Both the position numbers and the translations under genes were made by a program. The notes under the pieces are model-generated. The model made no database searches, had not been told where the DNA came from, and saw only the letters and a program-made list of their open reading frames with translations. From positions 1 through 45,719 of the forward strand of contig JACORW010000078.1 of the NCBI GenBank assembly GCA_016179185.1: a stretch of DNA of 45,719 bases, read 5' to 3'. Below, one piece after another: positions 25,006 through 32,386 of the stretch (within the stretch, counting starts at the first letter, position 1; each line of letters opens with the position of its first letter). The stretch is from Gammaproteobacteria bacterium. GTDB lineage: Bacteria > Pseudomonadota > Gammaproteobacteria > Eutrophobiales > Eutrophobiaceae.

Positions 25006-25869
25006 ATGCAGGCGATGCTTGCGGAGCTGGTTGCGCACCTCGCGCTGGAACGCCTGGAGGACAATCTGTTTCGCGGCCCGAGCCGCGACATCGGCACGCC
25101 GCAGGTATTCGGCGGCCAGGTGCTCGGCCAGGCCCTGAACGCGGCCCAGGCCACCGTGGAACAGCGCGACGTTCACTCGCTGCACGCATACTTCCTCCGT
25201 CGCGGGGATTACAACGCCCCGATTATTTACGAGGTGGATCGCAGCAGGGACGGCGGCAGTTTCTCCGCCCGGCGGGTGGTCGCGATCCAGCACGGTCATC
25301 CAATCTTCACGCTGGCGGCATCGTTTCAGGCGCGCGAGCAGGGACTGGAATTCCATCCGCATCCGCCCCCGGTGCCGCCGCCTGAACAGCTCGCGGGCGT
25401 GCGTGAATACGAAACCCGGGACCTGGATCGCATGCCGGACAAACTGCGCCGGTTGCTGAAGCTTTCCGAGCCGTTCGACCTCAGGCCGGTGGAATCCGCG
25501 CGCGACCACACCGGCGAGGACCTCGCCGGGTGCAGACAGTTCTGGCTGCGAACGGCGGACAGGCTCCCTGACGACGCCGGACTGCATCGTTCCATCCTGG
25601 CGTACGTTTCCGATTACGGGCTGCTGACCACGACCTTGCAGCCGCACGGCATTCATTTCACCGATACAGACCTGCAAATGGCCAGCATCGATCATGCCAT
25701 GTGGTTCCACCGCCCGTTCCGCGCCGATGACTGGCTGTTGTGCGAATACGAAGCCATCTCCACGTCCAACGCCCGCGGCCTGGCGCGCGGCTCCATCTTC
25801 CAGCGGGACGGCCGGCTGGTGGCCACCACGATTCAGGAGGGGCTGGTGCGCATACGCACCCACGGCTAA
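25006..25869 (+). CDS. tesB: Acyl-CoA thioesterase II
   Basis: A 287-residue double-hotdog thioesterase (E. coli TesB 286) that hydrolyses medium- to long-chain acyl-CoA in the cytosol. Strong family blocks are LEDNLFRGPSRDIGTPQVFG, GGQVLGQALNAAQ, HSLHAYFLRRGDYNAPIIY and SFSARRVVAIQHG. The C-terminal half has ASIDHAMWFHRPFRADDWLL and TTIQEGLVR, carrying the expected Asp and Gln of the catalytic triad. The ATG at 25006 is chosen because AGGCAGGA precedes it and the length matches; an earlier ATG at 24916 would add 30 atypical residues. A palindromic repeat begins directly after the TAA. Confidence 0.94.
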   Translation: MQAMLAELVAHLALERLEDNLFRGPSRDIGTPQVFGGQVLGQALNAAQATVEQRDVHSLHAYFLRRGDYNAPIIYEVDRSRDGGSFSARRVVAIQHGHPIFTLAASFQAREQGLEFHPHPPPVPPPEQLAGVREYETRDLDRMPDKLRRLLKLSEPFDLRPVESARDHTGEDLAGCRQFWLRTADRLPDDAGLHRSILAYVSDYGLLTTTLQPHGIHFTDTDLQMASIDHAMWFHRPFRADDWLLCEYEAISTSNARGLARGSIFQRDGRLVATTIQEGLVRIRTHG

Positions 25870-26079
25870 ATACGTGTTCCGAAATGTGCTGCACAATTCC
25901 AGCGGCTGGTTCGATCCCATGTTGGCGGGCACGCCGTGAATACAGTCTGACCGCCAGGGATGGCGGGAATGCAGATTGCGCAGGAGCAGCAATCTGCCCT
26001 GTAGGCTCGGGTGCCGCTCCTGCGGCACACGGTCCGCCAACATGAGATCGAACCGGCCGTTTGCGCTGCAATTCGGAAC
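25870..26079. repeat. Nested palindromic element, copy 2
   Basis: The core (25908-26054, 147 bp) has inverted arms GGTTCGATCCCATGTTGG and its near-complement. Inside are perfect stems: CCGCCA/TGGCGG, GCAGATTGC/GCAATCTGC and GTGCCG/CGGCAC. Outside, GTTCCGAA (25876-25883) pairs with TTCGGAAC (26072-26079). The left edge ATACGTG starts directly after the tesB stop. It lies between convergent tesB and the ETF-quinone oxidoreductase gene. Reading frames crossing it are artefacts. Confidence 0.88.
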
Positions 26080-26137
26080 AGCTATATAGCAGAAGTCTGC
26101 TCAGCCGATATGATGTTCCGGGCCCGCAACCTGCGTC

Positions 26138-27799
26138 TCACATGTTCGGATAGTTCGGTCCGCCGCCTCCTTCCGGCGCTACCCAGACAATGTTCTGGGT
26201 CGGATCCTTGATGTCGCAGGTCTTGCAATGCACGCAGTTCTGGGCATTGATTTGCAGCCGCGGCTGTCCGTCCGTGCTGACGATCTCGTAAACGCCCGCC
26301 GGACAGTAGCGCTGCTCCGGCGCGTCATAGTCGGCCAGGTTGACGGATATCGGTATGTCCCGATCCCGAAGGGTCAGGTGGCAGGGCTGGTTCTCCGCAT
26401 GATTGGTGCTGGACAGATAGACCGATGACAGCCGGTCGAAACTCAGAATGCCGTCAGGTTTCGGATAGTCGATCCGTTTGCAGTCGCCCGCCTTGCGCAG
26501 CGTCGCGTGATCGGGCACGCGATCGCGCAACGTCAACGGCAGGCGCCCGCGGCACAGATTCTGGTCAATGAAGTTGAAGGCGGCACCGCCATACAGCCCG
26601 AATCTGTGCAGCGCCGGTCCAAAATTCCGCGCGCGGTACAGGTCATCGTGCACCCAGGACTTGCGGAACAATTCGTCAAACGCCGTCAGTTCCGTGCCGC
26701 CTCCCGCACCCGACGCCAGGGCGGAGCTGATGGACTCCGCGGCGAGCATGCCGGATTTCATCGCCATGTGCGTCCCTTTTATTTTGGCGAAATCAAGCGT
26801 CCCGGCATCACAGCCCACCAGCAGCCCGCCCGGGAACGTCATGCGCGGCAGCGAATTCAGACCACCCTTGGTGATCGCGCGCGCGCCATAGGCAATGCGC
26901 GCGCCGCCGGAGAGCGTGCGCGAGAAAAGCGGGTGGTGTTTGAGACGCTGGAATTCCTCGAATGGATTCAGATACGGGTTCCGGTAATTGAGGTCCACAA
27001 TCAATCCCGCGGCTACCTGCCGATCCCCAAGGTGGTACAGGAAGAATCCTCCGCCGGCATCTCCATCGAGCGGCCACCCTGCCCCGTGAACCACGAGGCC
27101 CGGGCGGTGCTGTTTTTCCGGAACCTCCCACAGTTCCTTGACGCCGAGGGCGTAATGTTGCGCATCCGCGTCACGATCCAGATGGTATTTGCCGATGAGC
27201 CGGCGTCCGAGATGACCCCGGCATCCCTCCGCGAACACGGTGTACTTGCCCGTCACCTCCATTCCCGGCGCGAAATCGTCCCGTGCTTCGCCGTTCGCCG
27301 CGATGCCCATGTCCCCGGAGATGACGCCGGCGACGGCACCGTCTCCGCCAAACAGAATTTCGGCGGCGGCGAATCCCGGGAAAATATCCACACCCAGCCC
27401 TTCCGCCTTTTGCGCAAGCCAGCGGCAGACGTTGCCGAGGCTCACGATAAAGTTGCCCGTGTTATGCATCGGCGCCGGGACGAGAAAGTTCGGCACGCGC
27501 AGCCCGCGATGGGGTCCGGTCAGAAAATGAAACTTGTCGGCGGATACCGGCGTATCCAGCGGCGCACCCTGATTGCGCCAGTCGGGGAGCAATTCATCCA
27601 GTGCGCGCGTCTCGATCACGGCGCCGGACAATATGTGCGCGCCGATCTCGGAACCCTTTTCCAGAACACACACCGAGAGCTCGCGCTTCGATCTCGCCGC
27701 GAGTTGTTTCAGATGAACTGCAGTGGACAATCCGGCCGGGCCGCCGCCAACGATGACCACGTCGTATTCGACCCGGTCACGCTTGGTGATGGTGCCCAT
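26138..27799 (-). CDS. etfD: Electron transfer flavoprotein-ubiquinone oxidoreductase
   Basis: A 553-residue ETF-QO that passes electrons from electron-transfer flavoprotein (fed by acyl-CoA dehydrogenases and others) to ubiquinone at the inner membrane. The FAD site is DVVIVGGGPAGLSTAVHL near the N-terminus, with LEKGSEIGAHILSGAVIE following. GCDAGTLDFAKIKGTHMAM is a family hallmark. The C-terminal [4Fe-4S] ligands are in RYCPAGVYE and NCVHCKTCDIKDPTQNI. An ATG at 27799 is preferred over a TTG at 27820. etfAB are not in the window, though an acyl-CoA dehydrogenase lies at 38145. It follows the Ton-operon TPR gene on the same strand after 69 bases. Confidence 0.94.
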   Translation of the reverse strand: MGTITKRDRVEYDVVIVGGGPAGLSTAVHLKQLAARSKRELSVCVLEKGSEIGAHILSGAVIETRALDELLPDWRNQGAPLDTPVSADKFHFLTGPHRGLRVPNFLVPAPMHNTGNFIVSLGNVCRWLAQKAEGLGVDIFPGFAAAEILFGGDGAVAGVISGDMGIAANGEARDDFAPGMEVTGKYTVFAEGCRGHLGRRLIGKYHLDRDADAQHYALGVKELWEVPEKQHRPGLVVHGAGWPLDGDAGGGFFLYHLGDRQVAAGLIVDLNYRNPYLNPFEEFQRLKHHPLFSRTLSGGARIAYGARAITKGGLNSLPRMTFPGGLLVGCDAGTLDFAKIKGTHMAMKSGMLAAESISSALASGAGGGTELTAFDELFRKSWVHDDLYRARNFGPALHRFGLYGGAAFNFIDQNLCRGRLPLTLRDRVPDHATLRKAGDCKRIDYPKPDGILSFDRLSSVYLSSTNHAENQPCHLTLRDRDIPISVNLADYDAPEQRYCPAGVYEIVSTDGQPRLQINAQNCVHCKTCDIKDPTQNIVWVAPEGGGGPNYPNM

Positions 27800-27868
27800 C
27801 TGGATCCGCGTCCCGAGCAATGACAGGACGGCGCCGGCGCGAAGTCTGCCGGTGTTGCGCGCGCCCGG

Positions 27869-29110
27869 TTACGTCTTCTGCTGGATGAATATAGTCCACA
27901 GGCGCGCCAATTCGGCCAGCGCCTTGTTCTGGGCCACGGCAGCCAGCGCGGTCTTGGCTTCCTCGATCTTGCCCATGCGGTACAAGGCAATGCCGAGTTG
28001 CAGGTTGGCCCCGTCCGTGGAAGTCAGTCCCTTGCCCAAACCCCGCTGAAGCGCCACCACGGCGGCGTCAATCTTGCCGTGGCTCAGATACGCCTCCCCG
28101 GTCTTTACGTCCGCGTCACCGGTCTTTGCGGCCGCTGTTTCCTTTTCCACCTGGGCCAGGGACTTGGAATCATCCACAGCCTGCGTGCTGGCCATGGTCA
28201 AAAGCCGCTTCTGGCGATCCGCGTTCTCGCCGACGCCCAGGACCTGGCCCGCGAACCCCTTGTCGAGCGTGGTTTTCGCCTCGCCCGGCAATCCCAGTTG
28301 AATGGCCAGTTCTGCAAGCTCCACGTACTCTTCCGCGTCTTCGAGCACGCCGGTCTCGTTCATCAGCCGCAGAATTTCAAAATTTTCGCGGTCGCCCAGG
28401 CCCGGAAGGTCCTGCACCATCTGCAGCCGATCGCGCCAGTATTTCTGCGTTGGATAACGCTTGAGCAGCATATCGAGCGTTTCCGCCACACCGCTCGTGT
28501 TGTTCTGCTCGAACTCCGCGCTCATCAGCAACTGCAGCCAGTCCTCCTTGACTTCCTTGCCTGACTTTTCCGCCGACCCTATCACCTCACGCAGCCCCGT
28601 TGCCGTGCCCTTGTAATCCTTCAGCAGATATTGCGACTGAATGACCAGCAGACGCATGTCCAGATCGCCGGGCGCGCTCTGGATGTACTTCTTTCCATAC
28701 TCGATTGACTTGTTGTAATCCTTCAACTGGAACGCAATTTGCGCCAGCGATTTCTGCGTTTTCACAATTTCATTCGGCTCCAGGAACCCGGAGGCGATGG
28801 TCGCCTCCATGGCCCGGCCGGCGGCGCCGTAGTCGCCGCGCTGCATTTGAATGAAAACCTTGAACTGATCGATCTTGAACTGTTCGAAGGCGGTTTTGGA
28901 CGAAACCGCCTCGGCCTCGCGAACCTTTTCCAGGGCCTCGTTGAGTTTCTTCTTCTGCGCCAGGTCATGCGCCTCCTGCAGCGGCTTGCCGACTTTGGAG
29001 CTTACCTTCTGCTCTTCGGCTGCGGCCGAGTTCGTCGCAATGCCCAGGGAGATTGCGGCCAGCAGTGTCACCGCCAGGCCGATGCGTGAAATGACATTGC
29101 TCCAGTTCAT
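27869..29110 (-). CDS. Exported TPR protein of the TonB/ExbBD operon
   Basis: A 413-residue periplasmic protein with a signal peptide (GLAVTLLAAISLGIATNSAAA) and repeated TPR-like helical pairs through most of its length. Clear units include DLAQKKKLNEALEKVREAEA, AQIAFQLKDYNKSIEYGKKY and LQLGIALYRMGKIEEAKTAL. TPR partners of this type follow TonB2-ExbB-ExbD modules in Vibrio, Shewanella and Xanthomonas and are needed for some TonB-dependent uptake. A strong hairpin with a short T-run separates it from exbD, so its expression may be set separately. The ATG at 29110 has GGAG and AGG upstream and gives the signal peptide. Confidence 0.82.
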   Translation of the reverse strand: MNWSNVISRIGLAVTLLAAISLGIATNSAAAEEQKVSSKVGKPLQEAHDLAQKKKLNEALEKVREAEAVSSKTAFEQFKIDQFKVFIQMQRGDYGAAGRAMEATIASGFLEPNEIVKTQKSLAQIAFQLKDYNKSIEYGKKYIQSAPGDLDMRLLVIQSQYLLKDYKGTATGLREVIGSAEKSGKEVKEDWLQLLMSAEFEQNNTSGVAETLDMLLKRYPTQKYWRDRLQMVQDLPGLGDRENFEILRLMNETGVLEDAEEYVELAELAIQLGLPGEAKTTLDKGFAGQVLGVGENADRQKRLLTMASTQAVDDSKSLAQVEKETAAAKTGDADVKTGEAYLSHGKIDAAVVALQRGLGKGLTSTDGANLQLGIALYRMGKIEEAKTALAAVAQNKALAELARLWTIFIQQKT

Positions 29111-29130
29111 GTTCCTGACTCCTCTCCATG

Positions 29131-29161
29131 AAAACGCCACGGCGGGCCACCCGCCGTGGCG
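29131..29161 (-). terminator. Strong hairpin between exbD and the TPR gene
   Basis: CGCCACGGCGGG (29135-29146) pairs perfectly with CCCGCCGTGGCG (29150-29161) around a 3-base loop. On the coding (minus) strand the stem is followed by four Ts (29134-29131). The short T-run suggests partial termination, lowering expression of the downstream TPR gene, or an mRNA 3'-end stabiliser for exbD. Confidence 0.6.
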
Positions 29162-29177
29162 CGCAATTGATGTGACG

Positions 29178-29603
29178 TCACTCCAGATACTGTTCGTTGC
29201 CGACGAAGCCAATGCGCTGTATTCCAAGCCGCTGCGCGGCCGCAAGCACGTTTGCCACGTGGTCATATTTCGACAGACGATGGGGACGTATATGGACTTC
29301 CGGCTGCGGAACCTTTCTTGCCTCGCGAATGAAATAAGACCGCAGGGTTGTATGACTCGGAACAATCGTGCCGTTCCAGATGACGGTTCCGTCAAAGTCC
29401 ACCTCAAGGTCTATAACCTCCGGCGGTACCGGCGGCGGCAGATTGTCGCCGCGCGGCATGTCCAGTTTGACAGCATGAGTCTGAATCGGGATGGTGATGA
29501 TCAGCATGATCAGCAACACCAGCATTACGTCAATCAACGGCGTGGTGTTGATGTCCAAGAATACATCAGCATCGCCACCACTTGGACCCACCGACATGGC
29601 CAT
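29178..29603 (-). CDS. exbD: Biopolymer transport protein ExbD (second copy)
   Basis: A 141-residue ExbD/TolR protein: short cytosolic N-terminus, one transmembrane helix with the proton-path aspartate (INTTPLIDVMLVLLIMLIIT), and a periplasmic domain (VDFDGTVIWNG and HIRPHRLSKYDHVANVLAAA). ExbD works with ExbB to use proton motive force to power TonB. It follows the first exbD by 58 bases and differs from it mainly in the periplasmic part, so the two may form a heteromeric unit or have distinct roles. The order tonB-exbB-exbD-exbD-TPR is conserved in several gammaproteobacteria. Confidence 0.9.
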   Translation of the reverse strand: MAMSVGPSGGDADVFLDINTTPLIDVMLVLLIMLIITIPIQTHAVKLDMPRGDNLPPPVPPEVIDLEVDFDGTVIWNGTIVPSHTTLRSYFIREARKVPQPEVHIRPHRLSKYDHVANVLAAAQRLGIQRIGFVGNEQYLE

Positions 29604-29661
29604 GGTTCCAGCCTCCTTAGTTTACCTTGTCAAGCCCTGAAACCGTTCAGAGATTCGCCGG

Positions 29662-30099
29662 TTAATGCTGGCCAGGTTCCGGCTGGGTTATAAAGCCGAC
29701 TTTTACAATGCCGCCGCGCTGTACCGCGACGATCACCCTGCCGATATTTTCGAAACGGGTATTGCGATCGCCGCGCACGTGGATCTCCGGCTGCGGTACC
29801 AGCACGGCTACCTCCTTTACCTTGTCAATCAGGGCACGCGTGTTCGGAACGCGACGCTCGTTCCAGAACATGTTGCCTTCCCGGTCGACCGCGATGACGA
29901 TGTTCTCGGGTTTGGTGACGGTGGCCTGATTGGCCGCCTTCGGCAGTTCCACCGGCACGGTCTGGATCACCACCGGGATGGTAATCAGGAAGATGATCAG
30001 CAGCACCAGCATCACGTCCACGAGGGGCGTGGTGTTGATCGTGGAGATAGCTTCGGAAAACTCCTCTTCGCCGCCGCCGGTACCGACGCTCATCGCCAT
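29662..30099 (-). CDS. exbD: Biopolymer transport protein ExbD (first copy)
   Basis: A 145-residue ExbD/TolR protein. Its single membrane helix carries the conserved aspartate in INTTPLVDVMLVLLIIFLIT. The periplasmic domain includes IVIAVDREGNMFWNERRV, VLVPQPEIHVRGDRNTRFEN and the C-terminal VAVQRGGIVKVGFITQ. Its start lies 2 bases after the exbB stop, so translation is probably coupled. It shares the N-terminal MAMSVG and the helix with the second copy downstream. Confidence 0.93.
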   Translation of the reverse strand: MAMSVGTGGGEEEFSEAISTINTTPLVDVMLVLLIIFLITIPVVIQTVPVELPKAANQATVTKPENIVIAVDREGNMFWNERRVPNTRALIDKVKEVAVLVPQPEIHVRGDRNTRFENIGRVIVAVQRGGIVKVGFITQPEPGQH

Positions 30100-30101
30100 G
30101 C

Positions 30102-31067
30102 TCAGCGACCCCCGGCCTGAGCGGCGGCGACGCGCCTGCCGCTCAACAGCACGGCATGCACATCAGAGGAGAAGTTGCGCAGATTTTCCAGCGCCACCTT
30201 GTTGCGGCGAACCAGCCAGTTGTAACTGAGCACCGCGGGCACAGCGACCGCCAGACCGAGGGCGGTCATGATCAGCGCCTCACCTACCGGACCCGCCACC
30301 TTGTCAATGCTGGCCTGGCCGGCGATGCCGATGGCGATCAAGGCATGGTAGATGCCCCATACCGTACCGAACAGGCCGACGAATGGGGCGGTTGAGCCCA
30401 CGGTCGCGAGGAATGCCAGGCCGGTCTGCAGTTCGCTGTTGACCGACTCCACCGCGCGTTGCAGCGACATGGTCACCCATTCGTGCAGATCGATCTGGTC
30501 GGTCAGCTTGCCTTCATGGTGCGACGCCGCGCCCAGAGCGTCCTCCACGACCATTCGGTACACATTTTCCTTGTTCAGCTTCGACGCGCCGTCTTTCAGG
30601 CTGGACGCCGTCCAGAACTGCCTGCCGACCACCTTGAACTGCGTTATCAGGCGCTGCTGGTAGATCAGCTTCGCGAACAGGATGTACCAGGAAAATACCG
30701 ACATGATGACCAGTATCATCAGCGTGCCCTTCGCGACGAAGTCACCTTGCGCCCAGAGCGCCTGGAGCCCATAAGGATTTTCCACCAGCTCCGTATCGGC
30801 GACCGGCGCTTCAATGTCGGCAGGGGATTCTCCGGCTGCCGGCGCAGCGGTTGCCATGGGGTCGGCAGCGGGTGCCGCACCCGACATCGGATCCGTCATG
30901 CCGGCACTCGCATCCGCCGCGCCAGCAAACGGGTCTGCGCTGCCCGCCGGCGCAGCGGCCGGATCGGTGGCCGCAGGATCCTGCGCAACCGCGATTGAAG
31001 CACACAGGAAAACTGCAATCGCCACCGCTGTGTGCAGTGTGTGGCGCAGTCGCATTTGCTTCGTCAT
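30102..31067 (-). CDS. exbB: Biopolymer transport protein ExbB/TolQ family with signal-anchored Ala/Pro-rich extension
   Basis: A 321-residue MotA/TolQ/ExbB proton channel. The N-terminus has a signal-like segment (TAVAIAVFLCASIAVAQ) and an Ala/Pro/Asp-rich stretch to about residue 95, absent from E. coli ExbB (244 residues) but found in long ExbB variants. The first core helix is LMILVIMSVFSWYILFAKLI. The channel domain has GLAFLATVGSTAPFVGLFG, VWGIYHALIAIG and EALIMTALGLAVAVPAVLSY. GAGG precedes the ATG. A TCCCGG/CCGGGA stem and a CATAAT -10-like motif in the gap after tonB may give it its own promoter. Confidence 0.92.
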   Translation of the reverse strand: MTKQMRLRHTLHTAVAIAVFLCASIAVAQDPAATDPAAAPAGSADPFAGAADASAGMTDPMSGAAPAADPMATAAPAAGESPADIEAPVADTELVENPYGLQALWAQGDFVAKGTLMILVIMSVFSWYILFAKLIYQQRLITQFKVVGRQFWTASSLKDGASKLNKENVYRMVVEDALGAASHHEGKLTDQIDLHEWVTMSLQRAVESVNSELQTGLAFLATVGSTAPFVGLFGTVWGIYHALIAIGIAGQASIDKVAGPVGEALIMTALGLAVAVPAVLSYNWLVRRNKVALENLRNFSSDVHAVLLSGRRVAAAQAGGR

Positions 31068-31151
31068 GAGAAATACCTCATCTGGGTTGCAACTTTAGAT
31101 TATGTTCGAACTGATTGCGTCGGTATTGTTTGTTCCCGGGACCGGGAGGCA

Positions 31152-31778
31152 TCAGGTCGTCAATCTGAACGTGACCTTGACCCTGTGCCACATGGCCTTC
31201 GGCTTGCCGTCCTCGGTGCCTGCCTTGAACGTCCAGCGCCGCAAGGCCTCCTTCACGGCTGCCTCGTCCAGGCGCGGGAAACCGCTCGGGGACTCGACCT
31301 TTGCCTCTGCCACCTTTCCGTCTTCACCTATCAACAGCGCGAGCACAACCGATCCTTCCTCATTCAGACGGCGCGATGCGGATGGATAATCGGGCTGCGT
31401 ATACTTCACGGATTTGGGCAGCACAACAACCTTTTCCGCCTTGGGCGGCGGCGGGGGCGGCGCGGGCGCCCGCTTCTCGCTGGTTACCTGGGTGATGGCG
31501 GTCGCCGGCGCTGCCGCGGGCAGGGCGATCGCAATTTCCGGGGGCGGGACAAATTCGGGCGGCGGCGGCTCGAATTCAGGCGGAGGCGGCGGAGGTTCAG
31601 CCTCCTCTTCTTCTTCTTCCATTTCGATGATATCGGCTTCAAGCGGGCCTTTCATCACTTCGACATTGGCGCGGCTCAGGCCATAGGCCAGGCCGTACAC
31701 AATAAAAACGTGCATGATGATCACGACCGCCATGGAAATCAGGCGGCCGGCGGGATTTTCCGTGCGGCGTAATGGCAT
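31152..31778 (-). CDS. tonB: Energy transducer TonB
   Basis: A 208-residue TonB-family protein spanning the periplasm to power outer-membrane receptors. One N-terminal membrane helix (ISMAVVIIMHVFIVYGLAYG) is followed by an acidic and proline-rich spacer (MEEEEEEAEPPPPPPEFEPP) and a second spacer ending KRAPAPPPPPPKAEK. The C-terminal domain contains YTQPDYPSASRRLNEEGSVV and FPRLDEAAVKEALRRWTF. The operon then continues with exbB, two exbD copies and the TPR gene. No TonB-dependent receptor gene is in the window, so the cargo is unknown. Confidence 0.93.
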   Translation of the reverse strand: MPLRRTENPAGRLISMAVVIIMHVFIVYGLAYGLSRANVEVMKGPLEADIIEMEEEEEEAEPPPPPPEFEPPPPEFVPPPEIAIALPAAAPATAITQVTSEKRAPAPPPPPPKAEKVVVLPKSVKYTQPDYPSASRRLNEEGSVVLALLIGEDGKVAEAKVESPSGFPRLDEAAVKEALRRWTFKAGTEDGKPKAMWHRVKVTFRLTT

Positions 31779-32116
31779 GGTCAGCGGCTGGAAAATGCGT
31801 TGACCGGAATGGAGAATGCCGGCGTCATGAATGCGTCTGTTAGGTGGTTCATCAGTCAGCGCCGGATCAGATTACCCGGCATTATTTTCTCTGGTGGTGC
31901 CGGCAATCAGCGCGCACCACTTGTTTCCCGTCACTGGAAAAACCCCCTGCCTCGTTTGTTCTGCCGGCTGGAACCGCGGGCGATGGACGCCCTGAGACTT
32001 TGAGGAAAATCCGCTAGTTATCGCCACGGCCGCCGCCGCGGAGCGGCGTATACTAACTTGACCCTCCGCCGGTGTGCAAATGGGAAAATCCGGGCAAAAC
32101 CCGGCTCCGAATCCGA
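31779..32116. other. Intergenic region between the tonB operon and the puuB remnant
   Basis: No gene is supported. The only structure of note is a weak terminator for the leftward polyamine transcripts at 32082-32104. TATACT at 32049-32054 resembles a -10 on the plus strand, but no plus-strand gene follows. Confidence 0.4.
32082..32104 (-). terminator. Weak terminator after the puuB remnant
   Basis: On the minus strand CCGGG-TTTTG-CCCGG (32104-32090) is followed by ATTTTC. It lies 12 bases past the residual puuB stop codon and would end the leftward catabolic transcript. Confidence 0.5.
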
Positions 32117-32386
32117 CTACAGCCGGTCTTGCGGACGATAGTAGCTCATGCCCGACACCAGTGCCGGGCTGGCAAATCACAATGTGGCAGCCACCAGTGG
32201 CGAATCCCGGCCGGAGCGTCAGACTGCTCCAGCGTGCCGCCGATGGCGTCCGCCGGTAACCGGCCGAACAGATGTGTGGGCACCAGACCGTGCCCCGAGT
32301 ACCCCTGGGCAAAATACCGGCCCGCCCGGCATTTGCGGCCTGAATGAGCAGGCGAAGTCGCCACCGCCGAGGGCATGAATTGCGGC
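32117..32386 (-). pseudogene. puuB: 3' remnant of a PuuB-like gamma-glutamylputrescine oxidase gene
   Basis: Directly after the PuuA-like gene on the same strand, one frame reads RYFAQGYSGHGLVPTHLFG, then a GRLPADAIGG stretch, then goes off family at SDAPAGIRHWW. Another frame resumes with PALVSGMSYYRPQDRL and a stop (32119-32117). Intact PuuB-like FAD oxidases end with AQGYSGHG...THLAG...AEAIGG and, about 30 residues later, a PALxLGMxYYRLRD-type tail. So this is roughly the last 80 codons of such an oxidase, with a frameshift between about 32290 and 32170 and the first four-fifths of the gene missing. The deletion is probably recent, since motifs remain readable. Confidence 0.78.

Noticed and set aside
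24952..26043. Minus-strand frame reading through the copy-2 palindromic element and tesB
   Set aside because: The part in the element arises from the repeat; similar peptide strings appear at each copy, a hallmark of repeat-derived false genes.
25908..26054. Palindromic elements as integron attC sites
   Set aside because: They lack the GTTRRRY core-site ends and there is no integrase or cassette array.
26507..27823. A 438-codon plus-strand frame opposite the ETF-quinone oxidoreductase gene
   Set aside because: Arg/His-rich shadow of a clear minus-strand gene; no recognisable motif.
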